DNA of 64,000 bases from Paenibacillus sp. 1011MAR3C5 (GCF_003591485.1 NZ_QZCF01000001.1:930001-994000), one strand, 5' to 3'. Positions 7,807 to 17,900 are shown, numbered from the stretch's first letter. The notes: generated by a model not told the origin, from the letters alone. Numbers and translations: made by a program.

Positions 7807-8492
7807 TCTTTCTCTTTATTGGCTTGATTTTGATTGGATGGATTAGCATTCCGCGACTGCTCTGATGCTGCAGCAGACTCGCTTGCTGCCGCTTTCACCG
7901 GCTTTTTGCCTTTGTGGTCATGGTTGCCCCGATGATTTTTGTTGCGGAAGTCCTTCCGGCGGCTCTGTCCGTCACCGCCTGAGGAACGGTTGCCGCTCTC
8001 TGCGCGTGGATTGCCGCTTCCCCCGCGATGACGATGCGGATGCTGCTCTCTTGGCGCTGCTTTAGGTGCTTCAGCGGCGGAAGCCGTCTCTGCGGAAGCC
8101 GAGACAGCGGCGGATTCTACCGCGGCTCTCAGGTCGCCGGCTTCAAGGCGCACAGCATCTTCCCCATACTCGAGATCCAGATCCACATCCTCTTCGCTTG
8201 GTTCCCTGCGAGCACCCTGTTTCTTCTCCAGAATGAAATAAGCGCAGCCGAAGTTGCAATATTCGTTAATATAATCTGCAGCTGTTGAATAGGTGCTCTC
8301 TTTGCTGGCCTTCTGATGGCCATCACGAAAAAAACCCTTTAGCCGCAACTGGTTGTAGCCCCAATCCCCGATGATGTAATCATAGCGTTCAAGCACTTCG
8401 CTATATCGATTGCGAAAGGCTTCCGGATTCCAGCCGCTTCGGTTCTCATGAATAAGCTCGTACGATTTGCCTCCAATATGAATCAAAGCCAT
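7791..8492 (-). CDS. yutD: YutD-like protein with long basic low-complexity tail
   Basis: Residues 1 to about 95 (MALIHIGGKSYELIHENRSG, then IIGDWGYNQLRLKGF and YCNFGCAYFIL) match the YutD family of Bacilli, for which I know no established function. The remaining 135 or so residues are disordered: an alanine/glutamate-rich stretch followed by Arg/His/Gly/Asn/Lys-rich sequence (RHRGGSGNPRAESGNRSSGG). That could bind nucleic acid, but this is inference. The gene follows lipA after 28 bases, the same pairing as in B. subtilis, suggesting an operon. Confidence 0.8.
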   Translation of the reverse strand: MALIHIGGKSYELIHENRSGWNPEAFRNRYSEVLERYDYIIGDWGYNQLRLKGFFRDGHQKASKESTYSTAADYINEYCNFGCAYFILEKKQGARREPSEEDVDLDLEYGEDAVRLEAGDLRAAVESAAVSASAETASAAEAPKAAPREQHPHRHRGGSGNPRAESGNRSSGGDGQSRRKDFRNKNHRGNHDHKGKKPVKAAASESAAASEQSRNANPSNQNQANKEKDAGRS

Positions 8493-8520
8493 GGTTACAC
8501 CTCACTTCAGCGTCGGTCAA

Positions 8521-9477
8521 TTATTTGGCGCCAGCACTAGCGCTAGCGCAGGAGCCTGTGGATTCCAGGCCGTAATTCGGCGGAATCAGCTCTTCCGCAG
8601 CCATTGCCGCATGTGCGGAATCCGTCTGTTCATGCGCATGGTACGAGCTGCGTACGAGCGGACCCGATTCCACGTGGCGGAAGCCGCGCTTCTTGCCTTC
8701 TTCTTTCAGCTTCGCGAATTCGTCCGGATGAACATAACGCTTGATCGGCATATGTTTTGGAGTCGGCTGCAAGTATTGACCCAAAGTCAAAATGTTGCAG
8801 TCCGCCGCTCTCAAATCATCCATCGCTTGCAGAATTTCATCCCACTCTTCGCCTACGCCCAGCATGATGCTGGATTTCGTCGGAATTCTCGGCTTCATTT
8901 CTTTGGCACGCTTCAGCAGCTCCAGGGAACGCTTGTATTTCGCCTTCGCGCGTACGCGGTCGGACAAGCGCTCAACAGTCTCGATGTTATGGTTCAAGAT
9001 GTCCGGGTTCGCGTCCATCACGACCTGCAAAGCATCCCAGTTGCCCATGAAGTCCGGGATAAGCACTTCCACGCGGCAGAACGGCATGCGCTTACGAATG
9101 GCTTTGATCGTAGCGGCGAAGATCGATGCTCCGCCATCAGCGAGATCATCCCGCGCAACAGATGTGACGACACAGTGCTGAAGGCCCATTTGCTCAGCAG
9201 CCTCGGCTACGCGCTCCGGCTCTTGAAGATCAAGCTCCGTCGGCAGCCCCGTCTTCACCGCACAGAAACGGCAAGCGCGCGTACAGATGTCGCCAAGGAT
9301 CATGAAGGTAGCTGTACGATTCGTCCAGCATTCGTAAATATTCGGGCAGCGCGCCTCTTCACAGACCGTATGTAGCGTCTTCGTGCGCATCATATCTTTA
9401 ATTTCGGCATAGTTGCCGTTTGTTGTCAATTTTATGCGAAGCCAGTCCGGCTTTTCAAGCTTTTCGCGTTGTGTCAT
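8521..9477 (-). CDS. lipA: Lipoyl synthase
   Basis: A radical-SAM enzyme that inserts two sulfurs into protein-bound octanoyl groups. Both iron-sulfur sites are visible: the auxiliary cluster [12 protein letters not shown] near residue 40 and the radical-SAM cluster CTRACRFC near residue 66. The C-terminal RSSYHA carries the serine that ligates the auxiliary cluster. It has 318 residues, slightly longer than usual because of a serine/alanine tail ([10 protein letters not shown]). The start [17 protein letters not shown] fits the family. It sits at the left edge of the accessory island. Confidence 0.95.
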   Translation of the reverse strand: MTQREKLEKPDWLRIKLTTNGNYAEIKDMMRTKTLHTVCEEARCPNIYECWTNRTATFMILGDICTRACRFCAVKTGLPTELDLQEPERVAEAAEQMGLQHCVVTSVARDDLADGGASIFAATIKAIRKRMPFCRVEVLIPDFMGNWDALQVVMDANPDILNHNIETVERLSDRVRAKAKYKRSLELLKRAKEMKPRIPTKSSIMLGVGEEWDEILQAMDDLRAADCNILTLGQYLQPTPKHMPIKRYVHPDEFAKLKEEGKKRGFRHVESGPLVRSSYHAHEQTDSAHAAMAAEELIPPNYGLESTGSCASASAGAK

Positions 9478-9859
9478 GTGTCGATCCCTGCTTTCACATT
9501 CAGTTATAAGTTTACGGCATTGCCAACATTATAACACGCTTTGTACATAAAAAGTATGACCAGGCCCGCACGCAAAGACGATTATCTATAGTTTATCGGA
9601 ATGCGATCTATCGCAAATTGAGATGTGTTTGGCTAGGACCCATCCATTTAAACCGTATGAGGATGAGATTACGTAATAACCGTACTTTACATTATGGAGT
9701 TTGGCTGACAATTCATTCATCCTATCGAATATCATGGGCCAACCATAAGGCTATGTCTTACTAATAAATCATGGTTATGTTTATCCCCAAATCGCTAACA
9801 AAGTAAGTAGCGTGTCTGTTCCTCATTCTTAAATTCCTTTTTAACGTTATAACACAGCG
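9478..9859. other. Intergenic region at the left edge of the accessory island
   Basis: A -10-like TATAAT on the minus strand (9533-9528), about 50 bases before lipA, is the probable lipA promoter; no convincing -35 was seen. From about 9590 the sequence turns visibly AT-rich and contains no ORF I can support. No flanking direct repeat that would mark an attachment site was recognised by eye. Confidence 0.4.
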
Positions 9860-10111
9860 TTAGTTATGTTTCATTTCATATGCTAGAAAAGCTTTCTCCA
9901 GTCGTAGATGTAGTAATTCAAATCGAACATCTATTTCTAATTGATTGATGCCCAGTAACACTTCTTTAACCATTAACTTATTGAACTGCTCACCATCCCG
10001 AAAGATGTAGTGTAATATCGCATATTGACATTGCTCCAATGTTTCTAACCGCTTGTAAATCGTATCTTCCTGCTCGATGTAGCGATTATACGTGTTCATT
10101 TGTTCGCTCAT
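9860..10111 (-). CDS. Small hypothetical helical protein of the island
   Basis: An 83-residue protein starting MSEQMNTYNRYIEQEDTIYK, predominantly helical and charged, with a predicted coiled-coil character (ERLETLEQCQYAIL-like heptads). GGTGGG precedes the ATG. It lies 11 bases after the recombinase-like ORF, so both are probably in one operon. I do not recognise a family; small helical partners next to element genes are common but the role here is unknown. Confidence 0.5.
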   Translation of the reverse strand: MSEQMNTYNRYIEQEDTIYKRLETLEQCQYAILHYIFRDGEQFNKLMVKEVLLGINQLEIDVRFELLHLRLEKAFLAYEMKHN

Positions 10112-10122
10112 ATACCCACCGC

Positions 10123-10557
10123 CTATATTATGGCTTGATGAGGCCCAGCAGCTTGAATACCACCATGTAGATAAAGTCCTTGGTAGAATGATATACGGTC
10201 TAGGATTCTGTTGACCTGCAATTTTGTAAATCGCTTTCCTTGCTGTGTTGTAAAACAATCGTAGTTCAACTGAAAGACCAATTGTGATAGTGACCAATCA
10301 GGAAACAGCTCTTTGCGTTCAAACAGGCGTTGGAAAGCTAAAGCTTCGTTCAGATTGGTTTCATTTGCTTTGTGTCCTTTACTAGCGTTGTAGCCTAATG
10401 CCGCACGTCCAACTGAATAACCGCCTTGCTTTGCTTTCTTATTGCGTCCTCGATTCAATTTCTTTGAGATTTCAAAGCGCTGGTACGCATCGAGTAATTC
10501 CATAAGTCCATTGATTAAAAAAACGCTAGAGTCTTTCTTATGACCAATGACTTTCAT
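10123..10557 (-). CDS. Serine-recombinase-like protein lacking the catalytic region
   Basis: A 144-residue protein whose layout follows the part of large serine recombinases after the catalytic core. It has the long helix (LMELLDAYQRFEISKKLNRG), a GRAALGYNASKG segment like the usual G-x-x-x-x-GY, and FTKLQVNRILDRISFYQGLY like the recombinase-domain end. The N-terminal part with the nucleophilic serine and catalytic arginines is absent. AGGAGG lies just before its ATG. It could be a remnant, or a DNA-binding protein in its own right. It is divergent from the XRE gene across a repeat-containing spacer. Confidence 0.5.
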   Translation of the reverse strand: MKVIGHKKDSSVFLINGLMELLDAYQRFEISKKLNRGRNKKAKQGGYSVGRAALGYNASKGHKANETNLNEALAFQRLFERKELFPDWSLSQLVFQLNYDCFTTQQGKRFTKLQVNRILDRISFYQGLYLHGGIQAAGPHQAII

Positions 10558-10599
10558 GCTGATTCCTCCTCCACCATTATGATAATCACAATCAATGTT

Positions 10600-10644
10600 A
10601 CGCTACAGCGTCACAACTCAATTATATGACGTTACAGCGTCACA
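10600..10644. promoter_or_regulatory. Two operator-like repeats between recombinase-like and XRE genes
   Basis: ACGCTACAGCGTCACA (10600-10615) and ACGTTACAGCGTCACA (10629-10644) are direct repeats with one mismatch, 29 bases apart. Each contains an imperfect dyad (TGACGTTACAGCGTCA). In the spacer of a divergent pair that includes an XRE regulator, they are good candidates for its binding sites; this is inferred from position. Confidence 0.55.
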
Positions 10645-10709
10645 TGCAATGTGTATTTTACTAAATTATGATATATTGTTATATATATCAGCGTAGGAAG
10701 GGTACGGTT

Positions 10710-10916
10710 ATGCAAATCAAAATCAGATTACAGGAACTTTTGGATGAACGGAGTATATCTCAACGACAACTTGCGATGATGGTAGATATGCGTCCCGGTA
10801 CAATAAATGCTCTATGCAGGGGAACGACAGATAGAATTTATATCAGTACTCTTGAGCAAATCTGCAAGGCGTTGAACGTTCATATTCACGAATTAATAAT
10901 CATGGAGGATGACTAA
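10710..10916 (+). CDS. XRE-family helix-turn-helix regulator
   Basis: A 68-residue protein consisting of little more than one Cro/CI-type helix-turn-helix (LLDERSISQRQLAMMVDMRP, then TINALCRGTTDRIYISTLEQ and ICKALNVHIHELI). This is a typical minimal XRE repressor. ATG 10710 follows AGGAAGGG at good spacing. It probably controls the divergent recombinase-like operon through the repeats at 10600-10644. Such a pair is usual in integrative elements and prophages. Confidence 0.8.
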   Translation: MQIKIRLQELLDERSISQRQLAMMVDMRPGTINALCRGTTDRIYISTLEQICKALNVHIHELIIMEDD

Positions 10917-11493
10917 CTGCGGTGGATACTGGACAAGCTTGTCCATCGGTATCTTGTCATCCGGCTTATGCACCAATTCCAAACCTCGTTAGTTCTCCTT
11001 CAATGGCTACCCCCCGCCGTTGCAACAAGTCCAATCGCTTGTCATAGACCCTGCAATATCCGGCAACTTGCCGTTGATAACGCTCGTTTGAGTAATACGT
11101 TCCTTTTCTTTTCCGCCCAGTCAACGACAGAACGAACAGTTCGGATTAAGACAAAGGAATGTCAAACGCCACTTCGGAACGAACATGTAGAATGTCCGTA
11201 GCATTATTTCCAATCTCCGAAATCCAAGCCTGGAAGTGAATCAGAGAATCGGGTGGGTATTCTAGCCGAAGCGTATGCTTCCTTGCTAGTCGGGCATAAA
11301 CGAGTTGATACGAGAGATATACCCAATTCTTACCCTCCCTCACTCGTACTCGCTACTTAAATCCCTTGTCCTTAACGTAAAATGCGGCGTTGTAGTAGTA
11401 ACAAAGCCACTGGCGAAGCGGCTTAAGGAACGTCCAATACACGTTTGTAAAATCCACTACAATGCGGTCAATTGATACCTTCACACCTTCCAT
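10917..11493 (-). pseudogene. Decayed replication initiation factor (Rep_trans/NicK-like)
   Basis: From ATG 11493 the frame reads MEGVKVSIDRIVVDFTNVYW and continues for 46 codons to a TAG (11355-11353). The same frame then continues with HTLRLEYPPDSLIHFQAWIS and VRSEVAFDIPLS to a TAA, and again with TYYSNERYQRQVAGYCRVYD and KRLDLLQRRGVAIEGELTRF. A frameshift follows near 10955, beyond which HKPDDKIPMDKLVQYPP is recovered. The order resembles rolling-circle replication initiators of the Rep_trans family (PF02486), found on ICEs such as ICEBs1 and on plasmids. At least two nonsense codons and one frameshift make it non-functional. Confidence 0.6.
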
Positions 11494-11506
11494 GTTCAGC
11501 CCCCAC

Positions 11507-11530
11507 CGGAAATTTTTAAACGAATTTCCG
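11507..11530. repeat. Inverted repeat upstream of the decayed initiator gene
   Basis: CGGAAATT (11507-11514) and AATTTCCG (11523-11530) form an eight-base stem around an eight-base loop, 14 bases upstream of the initiator start. Rolling-circle origins often lie next to their initiator genes, but no nick-site consensus can be asserted. From 11531 to about 11989 I find no supportable gene or structure. Confidence 0.35.
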
Positions 11531-11989
11531 TCTATAATTTAGAGGGTAAGGTGGCTAGCCTGAACGTTTCCTTACCTGTATATGTAAACTGGTCGTCACC
11601 AAATTGCGTTTGCACAGTAACTATCGGGGCAAATTGACGGATCGTTGCGGAGGAAATTCAAATATTATCTCTCCTTGCTATAGTGGTCGGTCTACCTTAG
11701 TCCAAAGTTGCGGCTTCATCTTAGGACAATTATGAATTTTTGTACGTTCATTACTTTTTGAAAAAAACGCAAGAAAGCGAAGGCAAGGTTTTAGAATCCA
11801 AATGCGGTGGTATCTGATGATTTTAAGGCTATGTCGAGGATACAGATTAAGACAAAGGGGTTATATTCTCAAGCATTTTGTATGTGCGTACAGTGGTTTC
11901 GGTGAATTATCACATGGAGGTGATGAGGGTTAAGTTCTTTCGGAACGCACCACCCGATTCATTCGGCACTGGGTGGAATTATATAAATT

Positions 11990-12021
11990 AAAAACCACAA
12001 GCGACGGATACTCGCTTGTGG
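11990..12021 (-). terminator. Terminator of the small immunity gene
   Basis: On the minus strand CCACAAGCGA and TCGCTTGTGG form a perfect ten-base stem with a seven-base loop, followed by TTTTTAATTT. It lies 11 bases past the stop of the gene ending at 12033. Confidence 0.85.
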
Positions 12022-12032
12022 TCGAATGAAGG

Positions 12033-12365
12033 TTATTGATTTTTCAAAAAGTCCAATATCAATTTTCTCGTCTTTTCATGAGAAAGGTACTCATTAAAAA
12101 GAAGTGAGTAATGAATTAGTTTTTCCTCAAGGAAGCTATAGTGTTCAAATCGTTCAAAGAATCCCTTGTGTAATAGAACTACCTGCCTTTCAGGTATGCC
12201 CCCTACATTATTGTTTATGATATAAGTAATCGTCCCTGCAATGACCGAACAATAATCATTAAAATCTGCACTAAAACTATCATCGGTTTGAGAGAAGTCC
12301 TCTTTAAAATCTTCTCTCATCTTAGCAATGTCTTCATAAGGAAATGGATTACTCAATTGTGTCAC
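12033..12365 (-). CDS. Putative immunity protein for the displaced toxin tip
   Basis: A 110-residue acidic, soluble protein (MTQLSNPFPYEDIAKMREDF, with KGFFERFEHYSFLEEKLIHY further on). It lies 63 bases downstream of the displaced RHS/HINT toxin module, the usual place of a cognate immunity gene, and has its own terminator. It is intact, unlike the toxin module's 5' part. I do not recognise a named immunity family; the role is inferred from position, size and composition. Confidence 0.6.
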   Translation of the reverse strand: MTQLSNPFPYEDIAKMREDFKEDFSQTDDSFSADFNDYCSVIAGTITYIINNNVGGIPERQVVLLHKGFFERFEHYSFLEEKLIHYSLLFNEYLSHEKTRKLILDFLKNQ

Positions 12366-12428
12366 AAATAGTTCTGCTAATGCCCCTTTGTAATTCAGTA
12401 GAAGCTCCTCCTTCCATGTCTTAAACCA

Positions 12429-13643
12429 TTAAGTCTTGCCAAAAGAAACAATCGTACCGTCGGGAGCAATATCGATATATTTTCCATTCTTTTTGTATCG
12501 AGTAGTTCCTTCTACTGCTCCTGAAACAGGGCTTTTTGTTGAGCCTTTTTTCACAGTCCTAGCAAATTCCTCAGCTTTTCTTACATACTGCTCCAAATTT
12601 TCCGCCCCTACAGATGCTCCGTGTTTCTTAAAATGATATTCTGCTGAATTTTCTAGAGTATCAAAGCTACCCTTGTTCCATTTTGTTAAATTGCAGTTAT
12701 GCACCCAAATACCAAGATTGGACACAAAGTACGAATGAAAATCAGCAACCTCAAAATTGTAAACCGTTGCTTCACGCGGCTCTTTCTCAATCTTATCTAT
12801 TTCCAGTTTAGAACCATCACTCGAAACAAGCAAGTCTCCAACTTTCAAATCTTTAACTTCCGTCCATCCCTTGCCATCAAGCCAAAACGGATGTTCAGCA
12901 GTAGCTTCTATAACTTCATCACCAACATGGACATTGTAGATTTCATCAGCCTGCTTTTGAAACAGCCCCACAACCTCTTTATACGCTACTTCTCCAGTTT
13001 CATCAGACTTAGCGAGAACCCTATCCCCGACCGCAATCTCCTCAATCGGTTTCTCCCCTTCATCTGTTTGTACTTTTGTTCCGGCCGTAAAACAATTACA
13101 AGATTTAAATAGCTTTTTTATCCCTGCAACAATTCCTTTGCCACCTTTAGCAGCTAACTTCCCTCCCGGTATGACACCTACGAGGCCAACTACTCTATTA
13201 GTTGCTGATAATTTCTCACCAGTCACTACATTTTTGCCTGTTACAGCTTCTTGGACACTCTTCACGCCACCGACTACTGGAATAAAATCAACTACGCAGT
13301 CTCCAGCATCTACCCAACTTTTCACTCCACAATGACCAGAGGGATCCGTATAAATTAATGGATTGTTATAGACATAAGTGTAAAGATTCAACGTTATCGG
13401 ATTATTGATTTCCCCTTTATAAGTATCCTCATTGATAAACCTACCCAAGCTTGGATCATACCAGCGGGCCCGAAGATATTGTAATCCCGCACTGTTGTCC
13501 CATAGCTCTCCGGAGTACCGAAATGGATTAGATACGGGTTCTATCGCCTGAAGTGTATTTCCCCAAATATCATACTTATAGCTATTCTGAACGGCTCTGG
13601 TAGCTGATCGAAGCTCTATGACATTGCCATGCCCGTTCTTCAA
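12429..13643 (-). CDS. Displaced RHS C-terminal module: RHS core, pretoxin linker, HINT, toxin tip
   Basis: The 404-codon frame has no proper start: codon 1 is a TTG where the full-length RHS has ATG. Order: RHS core (FRYSGELWDNSAGLQYLRAR to NNPLIYTDPSG, residues 41-103), a glycine-rich pretoxin region (about 104-180), and a HINT self-cleaving domain (CFTAGTKVQT at 184, TAEHPF, ending WVHNC at 313-317). An 86-residue toxin tip follows, with HFKKHG (337-342) and a C-terminal SFGKT. A His/Lys/Ser arrangement of this kind occurs in small BECR-fold RNase toxins, but that is a guess. A frameshift and a stop separate it from its upstream part, so it is probably silent as it stands. Confidence 0.75.
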   Translation of the reverse strand: MKNGHGNVIELRSATRAVQNSYKYDIWGNTLQAIEPVSNPFRYSGELWDNSAGLQYLRARWYDPSLGRFINEDTYKGEINNPITLNLYTYVYNNPLIYTDPSGHCGVKSWVDAGDCVVDFIPVVGGVKSVQEAVTGKNVVTGEKLSATNRVVGLVGVIPGGKLAAKGGKGIVAGIKKLFKSCNCFTAGTKVQTDEGEKPIEEIAVGDRVLAKSDETGEVAYKEVVGLFQKQADEIYNVHVGDEVIEATAEHPFWLDGKGWTEVKDLKVGDLLVSSDGSKLEIDKIEKEPREATVYNFEVADFHSYFVSNLGIWVHNCNLTKWNKGSFDTLENSAEYHFKKHGASVGAENLEQYVRKAEEFARTVKKGSTKSPVSGAVEGTTRYKKNGKYIDIAPDGTIVSFGKT

Positions 13644-14010
13644 GTAATAACATTAGTTGCCGGACCCATCCTCTGTAAAATAACGGGCCATTTCCCTGCA
13701 AATAACTCACTTTCTCCGTCACTGTATTGTTGCTTTGCAGAATTACTTCTGCAACTAACAACTGACCAGAATAATAATAGCGTGTTGTTACATTATTTCC
13801 CTTACGTTCCAACAATAAGCCGTCGCTGTCATATTTATATTCCACAATAGCTCCGTTCCTGCTTATCTTTTTAAAGGTTCAGCGAATTATAGTGATAGTT
13901 CATATGGCTTTCTTAATATTTAGGTCGCTGTCCGGCAGTTGCTTCGCTCATCGTACGCATAAGTTTCATTCAATAATGATGAGTTGACAATCAGTTTATC
14001 TTGTCGTAAG
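13582..14010 (-). pseudogene. Decayed upstream part of the displaced RHS module
   Basis: The segment duplicates the end of the large rhs gene. MEYKYDSDGLLLERKGNNVT and RYYYSGQLLVAEVILQ (13845 onward) correspond to YKYDGDGLLVERKENNITIR in the full gene. Further upstream SSLLNETYAYDERSN, on shifted frames, corresponds to SSLFNESYTYDGRGN. Relative to the intact copy there is a one-base insertion near 13670 and an in-frame TAA near 13652, plus stops and shifts above 13850. Homology fades near 14010. This is a partial, degenerate duplication rather than an independent gene. Confidence 0.75.
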
Positions 14011-14310
14011 TAAAGTTTAATGATTCCGTGATACCAACGAAGATGAATTCGATTAATTTCCTTAAATTACCTTTATTAAAAAATTTTAATAATGTTATTG
14101 TGTGGGTTAAATGGAAGTATCGTTCGATACTAATGAGCCCCACCAAAAGAATAACCTTGAAAGGCAGAAGCCAGTCAAGGTTAGTTTGATACCACATCGT
14201 TATCTCTTGTACTTATCAGGCATATTTGTCTCATTTACATACTTCAGTATTAATTTCTTCAAACTAGTTTGACGCGTTTGCAATTTATCAAGAAGAAATA
14301 AGCACCTCTA
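14011..14310. other. AT-rich spacer without a supported gene
   Basis: The only sizeable frame is a minus-strand ORF of 68 codons (13991-14197) without a recognisable family or good Shine-Dalgarno. It may be a remnant of an immunity gene or chance. No terminator is evident after the HEAT-like gene that ends at 14311. Confidence 0.3.
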
Positions 14311-14952
14311 TTATTCCTCATTACACATTATCTTATTTAATTCCTCTTTAATTAACAAACTCGAGTCACTAGCTAGTTTTTTGGTAGCTTCTTTCAAGAA
14401 GTCAGAAGATGTTTGGCTTAATATCCTGATAGAAACTAGCCTTATCATTTCATTATCATCCTCTAACTTTTGAAAAGATATTTCATTTGCTAACTGAGAG
14501 TTGATTTTTACCAAGGATAATAAGGCTCTTCTTTGAACATATTTACTATCATCATTAGTTAATGCTATCAAGTAATTTTCGAATTCTCTACTTTTCTTCC
14601 TTCCAATTAACTCGGCAATTTGCCACCTTGCATTGCGAAATGGAAATGAACATCCTTTTTCTATAAGTAGATTTAAACCAGAATTGGTTAATTGCTCTTC
14701 ACATTCAATAAGTATGGCCTCTTCCTCATTATCTAATGCCATAACTTCTAATATTAAATCTATTTGGGATGTCTCACCCATTTCCAAATTGGTTATTGCA
14801 ATACAGGTCAGTCTTATTAGTTCGTCCCAACGTGGATACATAGACTCATGGCTATTTGTGATAGTACCCAGTAATTCATATTCTTGACTGCTTAATCCGA
14901 GCCAGTCCCAAAACTGTTTTAATTCACTTTTCAATAGATACGAAATATCCAT
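14311..14952 (-). CDS. HEAT-repeat-like immunity candidate
   Basis: A soluble protein of 213 residues from ATG 14952 (MDISYLLKSELKQFWDWLGL), or 223 from ATG 14982, which overlaps the rhs stop. The second half is alpha-helical with HEAT-like repeats (FENYLIALTNDDSKYVQRRA, IRLVSIRILSQTSSDFLKEA). HEAT-type proteins are commonly encoded after polymorphic toxins. Its position directly behind the large RHS toxin makes it the probable immunity protein for that toxin's C-terminal domain. The inference is from context and repeat pattern, not from a recognised named family. Confidence 0.65.
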   Translation of the reverse strand: MDISYLLKSELKQFWDWLGLSSQEYELLGTITNSHESMYPRWDELIRLTCIAITNLEMGETSQIDLILEVMALDNEEEAILIECEEQLTNSGLNLLIEKGCSFPFRNARWQIAELIGRKKSREFENYLIALTNDDSKYVQRRALLSLVKINSQLANEISFQKLEDDNEMIRLVSIRILSQTSSDFLKEATKKLASDSSLLIKEELNKIMCNEE

Positions 14953-14978
14953 AGAACACGAACACTTCCTTTTTACCC

Positions 14979-17900
14979 TCATGGAAGATACAGTTTCGGG
15001 TCCACTGGATAGCCGTGTATATTACCTTTACCATCCATATGAACTCGAACACCAGTTTCTCCATTAGGCCCAATTGGTTTTCCTGTATCCCAAACTCTTA
15101 CTTTATCAGAATTACTTGTTGGTGTACCTTTCATCCAACCTTCTTGAGTCAGGTTGACTCCATCTTGTCCCCTCCCCCATGAGGTCTTATTTGGGTCGTG
15201 GTTATTATGTCCATAGACATGTTTCCCTTGTTTTCCAGCATCAACTTTAGGTGCTCCTTGGACATTTCCAGTCACTATACCTTGATTCGGTAATTTCGTA
15301 ACATTCCCCTTTCCCTTAGCACTTGACTGCTTAACTCTCAGGATCTCTTGGCGTAAGGCATCACTGGAGTTACTTGACTTAGGTTTCGGAGAAGCCTTGC
15401 TCTTTGATTTTGATACAGGAGGAGTAGGACTACCACCGCCACCAGACAGGGCGTGCCGAGATCTTCCCCCTCCACCGGAGCCTTGCGGAAGATGTTTGTT
15501 TCCCGACGGATCAATGTAAATCAGCGGGTTATTGACTACATACGTATACAGATTCAACGTCATCGGATTATTCATTTCACCCTTATACGTATCCTCATTG
15601 ATAAACCTACCCAAGCTTGGATCGTACCAGCGGGCCCGAAGATATTGTAACCCAGCATTATTATCCCATAGCTCTCCGGTGTATCGGAATGGATTGGGTA
15701 CGAGTTCTGCCGCCTGGAGTGTATTTCCCCATAGATCATATTTATAACTATTCTGAACGGCTCCGGTAGCTGATCGAAGCTCTATGACATCGCCATGCCC
15801 GTTCTTCATGTAATAATACTTGTTGCCCGAGCCATCCTCTCTCAATAATGGGCCATTATCCTGCAAATAACTCGCTTTCTCCGTTACTGTATTACCGCTT
15901 TGCACAATTCCTTCTGCAACTAACAGCTGATCAGAATAATAATAGCGTATCGTTATATTATTTTCCTTTCGTTCCACTAATAATCCATCACCATCATATT
16001 TATATTCGATGACAGTTCCATTTTTCGTGGATTTAACAAGGCGGTCAAACGAGTCGTATTCATAGGATGCATTCCCTGCAGGAATATAAATTCCGCTATC
16101 TGATGATAAGGTAAGCCTATTTCCTCGACCATCATACGTATAGCTTTCATTGAAGAGCGATGATGTTTGCAGCCGATTCATCGAATCGTATGTGAATGTA
16201 TATGTCTCCTCAGGTTTATTCAAGATCTTTTCGACTCGTTTGTTGATGTTGCCATTCACATCATAGCTGTAGATGTATTTATTGAGTTGATTAGTACCGT
16301 TCAGATGCCATACCTCGGTCATCTTCCCATCTGCATAATTATAATCATGGGTGAGCCCATTGACATATTTCATTTGATCAATCATATTCCCGTATACGTA
16401 ACTAAATTCCACTTGCTTGGCATTATTCCAATTCACTTGTTTAATTTGTTTCTCATCGTTATAGAGATAGTTGACCCGATCGGAGAATGGCAATATGACT
16501 TGTACGAGATCTCCGGCTACATCATAACCATAATCTATTTTTTTGGTATCTGGATACTCGATATAATCCAAATATCCCGTATCCGGTTCATAGAAGTACT
16601 TTGTCGTTCGGGTGCCATTATCCTGCATCGTCTTTCTCGAACCATCCAAATTGTAGGTAAAACGAATAGTTTGATCAGGGCCGCTCTTTTGTTCCAGCCA
16701 GTCTCTTTTATTGTTATACAGATAGTTGATTTGTTGACCTTTCTTATTGATGAAAGCAGAGACATTCCCGTTACCATCGTACGTATATTTCTCTACTTTA
16801 TTCAACGGATCCGTCGTCTTTATTAATCTTCCTATCTCATCGTAGTCATGTTTAACGATTTTACCGTCAGGATAAGTCATTTGAATCATGTTGCCAGACC
16901 GGTTATAACTATACTGGAACAGCTGGTTATTTGGAGCTTTCACGGACAACAATCTTCCTAGAGGATCGTAACCGTAAGTTGTCAGAAAATTTTTCCCGTC
17001 CTGTTGGGTTAGCAATCGATGTGCCCAATCATATGTCCCCGTCCATTTTGTAGTGAACTGATTCCCCTGTCCATCCTCTCGCTTAATGACACGTCCATAA
17101 GAATCAGTTGACTCCCTGACCTTGTACCCGGTTGGGTCGGTTATCACCGAAGTGGCAAGGAAATCGTCAAACGACTGCGTAGTCTGCACCTTTCCGGATT
17201 TCGCAACCGTTAGAACTCGTCCCCAGCGATCATAGTTGAACGTCGTACGTAAGCCGGTCGCATCTTCAGCCCAAATTATTCGACTATTCGAATCATATTC
17301 ATTTTTCACTTGCGGTCTCATAACACCTGCAACATAAATCCCTGATTCCATATGGAGGCCTAGAGGATTCCATTTGACGTAGGATTTTCGTTTCAGTTCA
17401 TCTTCATGTGTAATTTGATTCTGAAGATCTAGGTATTGCTGTGTGACCGTCGTGCCGTCTGGTTGCGTCACTTTCGTCAAACGATCTAGTTTATCATACG
17501 TATATGTGGACGTGTTTTTCTTCCCATCTGTAAAAGCTTGAATTAAGCCGGTAGGTTTGTCATATAATGCTTGAAGCTCCTGTTGATTCGCAACCCCGTT
17601 TACATCCGTATACAATTTTATGATTTTGGTTGGAAAAGCGCTATTATAGCCATTAGCTGTGCTATATTCAACCTTTATGGTATTGGTGCGATTCTGCTCT
17701 TTATTCTGTATTTCAGTAACGTTCCCATGGGCATCGTAGGAATAAACCACATTTTGCAAAATAGCTCCTGTCGCCGAGTTCGCTCGAATCATGACCTCTT
17801 TCGGATCGCCTTGGGCCGTACGGCTCACAATCTCCGTATATAAAGCTTGAGCAGCACTAAAGCGTTCAATCGAGCTTTTTAACCTACGATTGGAATCATA

